From NCBI GenBank assembly GCA_013398615.1, contig VZSR01000386.1:1043554-1107553 (forward strand): a stretch of 64,000 nt of DNA. The letters are read 5' to 3'. Below, in pieces: positions 58,901-64,000 of this stretch. Position 1 is the stretch's first letter; the number at the start of each line of letters is the position of its first letter. The stretch is from Brachypodius melanocephalos. Lineage: Eukaryota > Chordata > Aves > Passeriformes > Pycnonotidae. The notes below the pieces were generated by a model, which saw only the letters and a program-made list of their open reading frames with translations, made no database searches and was not told the DNA's origin. Made by a program: the position numbers and the translations under genes.

Positions 58901-61900
58901 CCACTGCGGCTCCCGGCACTGAACCTGCACCTGCTGCTCCGTGGCCTGGGGGCTCTTGTCAGGCCCCGGGGGCTGTGCTGCTGGTTGGGCTGGCCCGGGT
59001 CACCCCACCATGGGGACGCAGGAAGGCGAGTACGTGGGCAGGTGGGGGATAACGCCTCCTCGCAGCACTCCAGAGCTAGGTGCGCCTGGGAGAGCTGTGC
59101 CAGGCCAGAGAGGCAGCAGCATCACCAGCACTGCTGTGATAGCCCGTGCTGCAGAGGCAGGTCCTGGGCCTGGAACACAGATACCATCGGGAGCAGAGTC
59201 TGTTGTCGTGTGTGTCTGAGTGTGTCTGTGCACATGTGCCTGCGTGTGCCTGTGTGAGCAGACCCAAAAGGTCACTGTCTGGGAAAGGTGTCAGCAGCCA
59301 AGAAACGAGCTTGGAACGGAAAGCATGAGCCAGATTGGAACACAGGGGCAGCCAGAAGTGTCCTGCTCCAGCCCCTCCGTGGTCACAGTTTCCATCTGAG
59401 CCAAGGCAGGAGCGGGGCTGCATGAGATGAGTCCTCCAGGTGCTGGGCAAATCTTGAGGGATTTGGGCAGGACAGGAGCCAAGGGGTGCCTGGAGGAGCC
59501 ATGCAGTGCTCCAGGGGTGCTTGGCTCCAGGATAGCAAGGAGGAAGCAGCCGATAGAAGGGAAGGGCTCAGCCTTTGTCCGTGTACCAGTGTCTGGTTTG
59601 CTGGTTGCACACTGTCCCAGTCACCAGCCACTGGTGTCACTCCTCACAGCTGCTCTCTGCTCTCTGCAGGGTCGTGGAGGCCAGCACCCTTCAGCAGGAG
59701 AGGCTGCAGGCCATCGCGGTGAGTCCCTGCTCAGTGTCCTCATGTCCCCAGGCCATCACCTGCAGCACACGGGGCAGACACCAGCGGGGAGGAGGGTGCA
59801 GGTGCTCAGCCACAGAGTGGGGGTCTCCAGCAGCTGAATGAGGACTCAGAATGGCCCGTGCCACTGTGTCCCTGTGGGGACCCTTCCTGGAGTGTCAGAG
59901 CCGGCATGGCCTGGCTGCACGCTTGAAACAGCGACAGAGCAAGCAACAGGCAGCTGGGAGGTTTAATTAATGAAGCAGCGCCTTGACGAGCCCCAAGTGA
60001 GGGAAATGAGTGATGATTCCCTCCCTACCCCCCCTTTCCCAGGAAGGGTTGAGGATGGTGCTCTCCAGCCATGCCCGTCATGGGCACTAGTAATTACATT
60101 AATTAGTGAGCAGTTGGGGGCCCCGCTGAGCAACCCCTCCCAGCACAGAGCAGGGCACGGGGCTGGTTGAACCCACTGCTGCCCCACGGCAGCCCCACTG
60201 CCCAGCCCAGCCCAGCCGGCAAGCAGCCGATCTGTGCCGCACAAAGGGCAAATTGTTCTGGACCAGAGGAGAAAGAGCCGGGTGACGCGTCCGGGCTGGG
60301 TCTGACTCTGCTGAAATGATCTGGAGCAGCCCCAGGACGGGTGACGGGGAGGGGGGGACGAGGTAGAGGCCGCGGGGGCTGTTTCCCCCGCGCTGGCAGC
60401 TCGCTCAGTGGGGCCGGCCGAGGGGAAGGTGACATTTTGAGGTGGTGAACAGAGCCCAGGCTCTTCCCCGATTTCTCTACACCCTCAGTGCCTCAGTTTG
60501 TCCCAGAGAGGGCAGGGACGTGATACCAGGCTTGCTGTGGGGTGTTCCCAAGGCTGATCCCGCAAACCCCTGGCCCCGAGGGCAGCCCCTTGGCCCCGCT
60601 CCTCCCTGCCCGGCCATGCCCGGTGCCCACCCCCTCCCCTCGCCGACCCCTGCCCCGCCGCTCCCGTCCCTCCAGGAGAAGCGGAAGCGTCAGACGGAGA
60701 TCGAGAACAAAAGGCGGCAGCTCGAGGATGACAGGCGGCAGCTGCAGCATCTCAAGGTGAGGATCCCCCGGGACCCCCAGGCTGCCTCTGTGCCGCGGAG
60801 CCCCCGGCTGGGGAGGGCAGGACCGTGACCCCCCCTTCTGCTCCCAGTCCAAGGCTCTGCGGGAGAGATGGCTCCTGGAGGGGGCCCCAGCTTCTGCCTC
60901 CGAGGAGGAAGAGGCCATGAAGAAACAGATGCAGGAGGATGAGGTGAAGACCAAGGAGCTGGAGGAAACCATCCAGAGGTAACGGGGCCAGTGTGGGGCT
61001 AGATGCCAGGGTGCAGTTAGAGAGCACCCACGACCCTCCAGAGACCCCTGGGTGCTGAGATTCAGCTCGATCCCATGTGCTGGGCACACGGCAGGGTACA
61101 CTGAGCTTGGAGCTGCTGGGAGAGGAGGTGCCCCCACGGTGCTGCTGGGGCTCACCCTGAACCCTGCCAGCTTTTGTCCAGGGGCTGCAGCCAGACCCAG
61201 AGCCTGTCCAGCCTCTGAGCATCTCTGGTCATCCTCAGCTGTGCTCTGGCTCTGCACTGGGTGTCAGTGGGAGCCACAGGGTGGAGGGCCTCAGGCTGGG
61301 ATCCCCGGGGGGCTGCTCGGTGCCCAGCACCCTTGATGGCAGGCTGCTGGCTCTCACAGACTTCTGTCCTCATCGTGGTGGCCCTTGGGAAGGGGCAGGG
61401 GGGAGAAGGGAGATGGCTCAGCCCCTGCCCAGCCCCCTTGTCCCTGGGCAGCCGCAGTTGGGGGCCCCGAGCCCCGGCTCGGAGGTGTCCCGGCAGCGCA
61501 GCAGGAATGCAATCAGTCACGGTGGTGCCGCTAATTACCGAGCATCGGTGCAGAGAGGGGTCAGGCACGAAGGAGCCTTTGTGTCCGGCTAATGGCGCGG
61601 TGCATTCCTCTGCCGGCGCCGTGCGAGGAGCCCGGGGGAGCTCTGCCGGGGGCAGCTGCCTCCGCGCCGATCCATGGGGACTCCCCGGACCTCTGCTACA
61701 TCCCAGTGGGGCTGTGCCACCAGGCTGGTGGTTGAAAACAGGAGGCTGCCCTCGTGGAAAGCTCAACCAGTTTTCGAGGGACACGGGCAGGAGCAGAACG
61801 ATGATGGAGCAGCCTCGCTCTGGCCACCAAGTGAGGGACCACAAGTGTGCAGGGGCTGGTCCCCCTGCCCAGTGCCCGTGGTGGGGTCTCTGCCATCCAC

Positions 61901-63832
61901 TTGGTGCTGAACCCACTGGCTTTTCCCCTGCAAAGAGACAGTGACAGCCGTGCTAGAGTCTGTCCCTGCACCTTGTGAGCCCAGGGGACAATTTGTGTCT
62001 CCTCTCTCCCCTACACTGTGTTGACGGCCCGTGTTCACAGATCTGCTGTGGCTGCCTGCACCACAGTTACTTGTCTCAGAGTCCCCTCAGCCTTTCAGCC
62101 TTTCAGCCCTGACTCTCCCTGCAGGCTGGAGAAGGAGCTGGAGACGCTGGAGAACAGCAGCTCCGTGGCTTCGACCAAGGAGAACCTGGCAGAGGCAGCA
62201 GCCAAGGAGGAGAAGGCTGAAGCTGTCCCCAATGCACAGAAGGTGGGCATGGCTGTTGGCCACAGGCAGGGCTGCCAGCAGTGGGGTGGGGGTCCTTGGC
62301 CCTGGTGGGGATGGGTGGGTGTGTGGGTGGTGGGTGTGCAGGCAGGGGGTCTGTGGTGGGTCCTGGAAGCTTCTATAACCTCTCCCTTCTGTTTTGCAGA
62401 GTCCCCTGGGCCCAGTTAAGGGTAGGTAAATCCTGATCCCCCTCAGCCGTGGTTCAGCACCAACCATCCCCTCCTGCTGCCCTGAGGCTGGGGCCAGACG
62501 GGTGGGGAGAGCCAGAAAAGAGCCCTGTCCCCATGTCCCATCCCGGGCAGTGGTGCCCTGTGGCGGGGGAGCCTGTCCCAGGTGCCAGCCATGGGGGGAC
62601 ACACTGCCCTCCCTGAGACCTGACCCATGGGCACACTAGGCCATCCTTTGGGCTCAGGCAGTCGTCTCTCCACCTCCAGCTGACAAGAGGGTCTCCAGCA
62701 GCCCCATGAAGGCAGTGGAAGGCAGTGACATGATGAAGGCGGGTAGGTGCCCACTGCCCTGGGAGGAGCGCTCCTTCCAGGCTGCTTCCCCCTCCCCTCC
62801 GCACCACTCTCGGCTCGCTGCCACCGCAGCCGCTCCCCGCCGTGCCGCTCGATGCCTTTCCAAGCCCAGGGCAGAGAACAGCCGTCATTGCAATCACAGG
62901 GTTTGGTTTTTCTTCCACCCCACGGTTGGTTTGTGGCTCAGGGCCCCTCCACCTCAGCCCTATTCCATGTCTCCGCTCCAGTTTCATCCTTCCTGCTCTG
63001 TTTGCAGCTTCTCTGTGCAGGGGGGAGGCAGCAGAGTGCCAGCCACAGGGAGCTACAGGGCACGTGGGGCCAGGCTGCCTGAGCTGGGGGGGCTGCAGCC
63101 AGCTCTGTGCTGAAGGGGTTTGCTCTGCTTTGGGGCAGTGGCTCAGACCAGACCACGGCACCAGCATGGGGCAGAGCCCATCTTGGGATCCTCGGAGCTA
63201 AGCACCATGCACAGGGCTGAGGGGACCCTGCTGCTGGCAGACACTGGGAGTGGAAGGAGAAATGCCAAGAATCACCCATCCCATGGGGGCAGAGGGGCTG
63301 TCCCAGCACCCTTAGTGGGTGTTGCACCTCCTTGACCATGAACCTGGCCCAGCCCCCACAGCCAGCACTGCTCATTGGCTGGACAGATGGACATGGCTCA
63401 GCCCAAGAACCACAGCAGCCATGGAGGTAAGGTGATGCCAGCAGCACCAGGATGGACACGGGTCCCGGGAGGAGGGATGTGCCAGGGATGTCACACCCGC
63501 CTCTGCCATTCTCCGCTCCTCGCTGCTGCCTTGCTAACACCGCTGAGCCCTGCTGAGCACCACTGAGCCCTGCTGAGCCCTGCTGAGCACCGCTGAGCAC
63601 CACAGCGCTATCGCCACACGCCGTCCCGCTGCCAGCTGCAGAGCAAGGGACGGGGAGGGCCAGGGCCACCGTAACACGCGCTGTCCTCTTTGTGTCCCAG
63701 CCATGTACTCGGTGGAGATCACTGTGGAGAAGGACAGAGTGACTGGGGAGACCAAGGTCCTGTCCAGCACCACCATGCTCCCCCAGAACCACTGTCTGCA
63801 GGGGGTCAAAGTGTACGAGGATGAGCTGAAAG
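52818..63832 (+). CDS. PALM: PALM, paralemmin-1 (5' part, eight exons)
   Basis: Exons are 52818-52822 (ATGGA only), 59670-59718, 60676-60756, 60848-60978, 62125-62242, 62400-62421, 62680-62742 and 63701-63832. The model continues past the window with phase 1. It starts ME|VVEASTLQQERLQAIA and continues through a charged coiled coil (EKRKRQTEIENKRRQLEDD, LRERWLLEG, EKELETLE). After linker exons (DKRVSSSPMKAVEGSDMMKA) comes the conserved AMYSVEITVEKDRVTGETKV block ending VKVYEDELK. Paralemmin is a phosphoprotein that attaches to the inner plasma membrane through a prenylated/palmitoylated C-terminal CaaX, which lies outside this window. It shapes filopodia and dendritic spines. The tiny first coding exon and the 6.8-kb intron 1 are as expected. 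The start has a GGGACCATGG context. Confidence 0.93.
52996..53335. repeat. 45-bp minisatellite in PALM intron 1
   Basis: Seven to eight degenerate copies of a unit running from GGGGCTCGTATCCCCC through TTCTGGGG to CAGGACCCCAATACCG. The unit length of 45 keeps reading frames open, giving pseudo-repetitive open frames. Confidence 0.85.
53429..53481. repeat. 18-bp G-rich tandem repeat in PALM intron 1
   Basis: About three copies of GGGTGCAGAGGGTGCGGG. The strand is G-run-rich and could form G-quadruplexes. Confidence 0.85.
57636..57679. repeat. 22-bp perfect tandem duplication in PALM intron 1
   Basis: A 22-base unit beginning GAGCATCCCCCCACATCC and ending CCTT is repeated exactly twice, directly upstream of the X-box-like array. 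Confidence 0.9.
57691..57746. repeat. 14-bp tandem array of X-box-like (RFX) sites in PALM intron 1
   Basis: Four exact-phase 14-base units: GTTGCCATAGCGCC, GTTGCCATGGCACC, GTTGCCAGGGAACC and ATTGCCAGGGAACC. Unit 2 differs by one base from the palindromic RFX consensus GTTGCCATGGCAAC. Confidence 0.85.
63541..63600. repeat. 10-bp tandem repeat in PALM intron 7
   Basis: Six copies in a row of a 10-base unit of the type (C/T)GCTGAGC(A/C)C, close to the splice acceptor at 63701. Confidence 0.9.
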
Positions 63833-64000
63833 GTACGGGCCAGCCCACGCTGCTGGCCGGTGGCAGGGGACGAGGGAGTGGCCACCCGAACATCCCAGCG
63901 GGCACCCAGCAGGGTGAGGAAGTGTGGGGGCTGCTCCTGACAGCTTTACCAGCTCTGTGAGGGCAATCCCTCACCAGCCCCAGTCCGGTGGATTGGAAGA

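Larger units (their letters stand above)
52823..59669 (+). other. PALM: PALM intron 1
   Basis: This 6.8-kb intron holds two G-rich minisatellites, the X-box-like array, a possible CTCF site near 55331-55352 and AT-rich candidate elements at 56335-56480 and 57130-57205. No additional gene is supported. Confidence 0.6.

Noticed and set aside
1..64000. tRNA, rRNA or recognizable snoRNA/microRNA genes
   Set aside because: None was evident on reading both strands; an Infernal/tRNAscan run would be needed to exclude small RNAs in introns.

Overview
This window is vertebrate nuclear DNA, most likely from a bird. The evidence is spliced genes with GT-AG introns, very compact GC-rich CpG-island genes, a CR1-like LINE fragment and many minisatellites. 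The gene order HCN2 > POLRMT < FGF22 > RNF126 < FSTL3 > PRSS57 < PALM > is the order I know from human 19p13.3, whose avian counterpart is a small gene-dense microchromosome. Species cannot be fixed by eye. I reconstructed all exon models by hand from splice sites, reading phase and remembered family proteins. Every complete model keeps one reading frame across all its junctions.

Layout. 1-3795: last five coding exons and 3'UTR of HCN2 (+), encoding the pore, C-linker, cAMP-binding domain and SNL tail. 4440-18342: complete POLRMT (-), 21 coding exons, 1221 aa, mitochondrial RNA polymerase. 18150-19450: CpG-island promoter shared head-to-head by POLRMT and FGF22, with ZNF143-like and CTCF-like motifs. 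19004-22930: FGF22 (+), 3 exons, 178 aa. 24955-32486: RNF126 (-), 9 exons, 313 aa, E3 ubiquitin ligase. 32.5-40.3 kb: gene-free interval with a 20-bp tandem repeat, a CArG box, a MIR-type relic and candidate conserved non-coding elements. 40341-47985: FSTL3 (+), 5 exons, 246 aa, activin/myostatin antagonist. 49650-51662: PRSS57-like serine protease (-), 5 exons, 269 aa. 52818-64000: first eight exons of PALM (+), continuing past the window.

The genes are functionally unrelated neighbours (ion channel, mitochondrial transcription, FGF signalling, ubiquitination, TGF-beta antagonism, granule protease, membrane shape). They form convergent and divergent pairs: convergent HCN2/POLRMT, FGF22/RNF126 and FSTL3/PRSS57; divergent POLRMT/FGF22, RNF126/FSTL3 and PRSS57/PALM.

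I see no new multigene system. The points most worth a second look are: the PRSS57 protein that keeps NSP4-type pocket residues but has lost one canonical disulfide; a 14-bp tandem array of RFX X-box-like sites in PALM intron 1; paired consensus MEF2 sites in FGF22 intron 1; the ZNF143/CTCF arrangement in the POLRMT/FGF22 promoter; and AT-rich homeodomain-type islands in otherwise GC-rich non-coding DNA.
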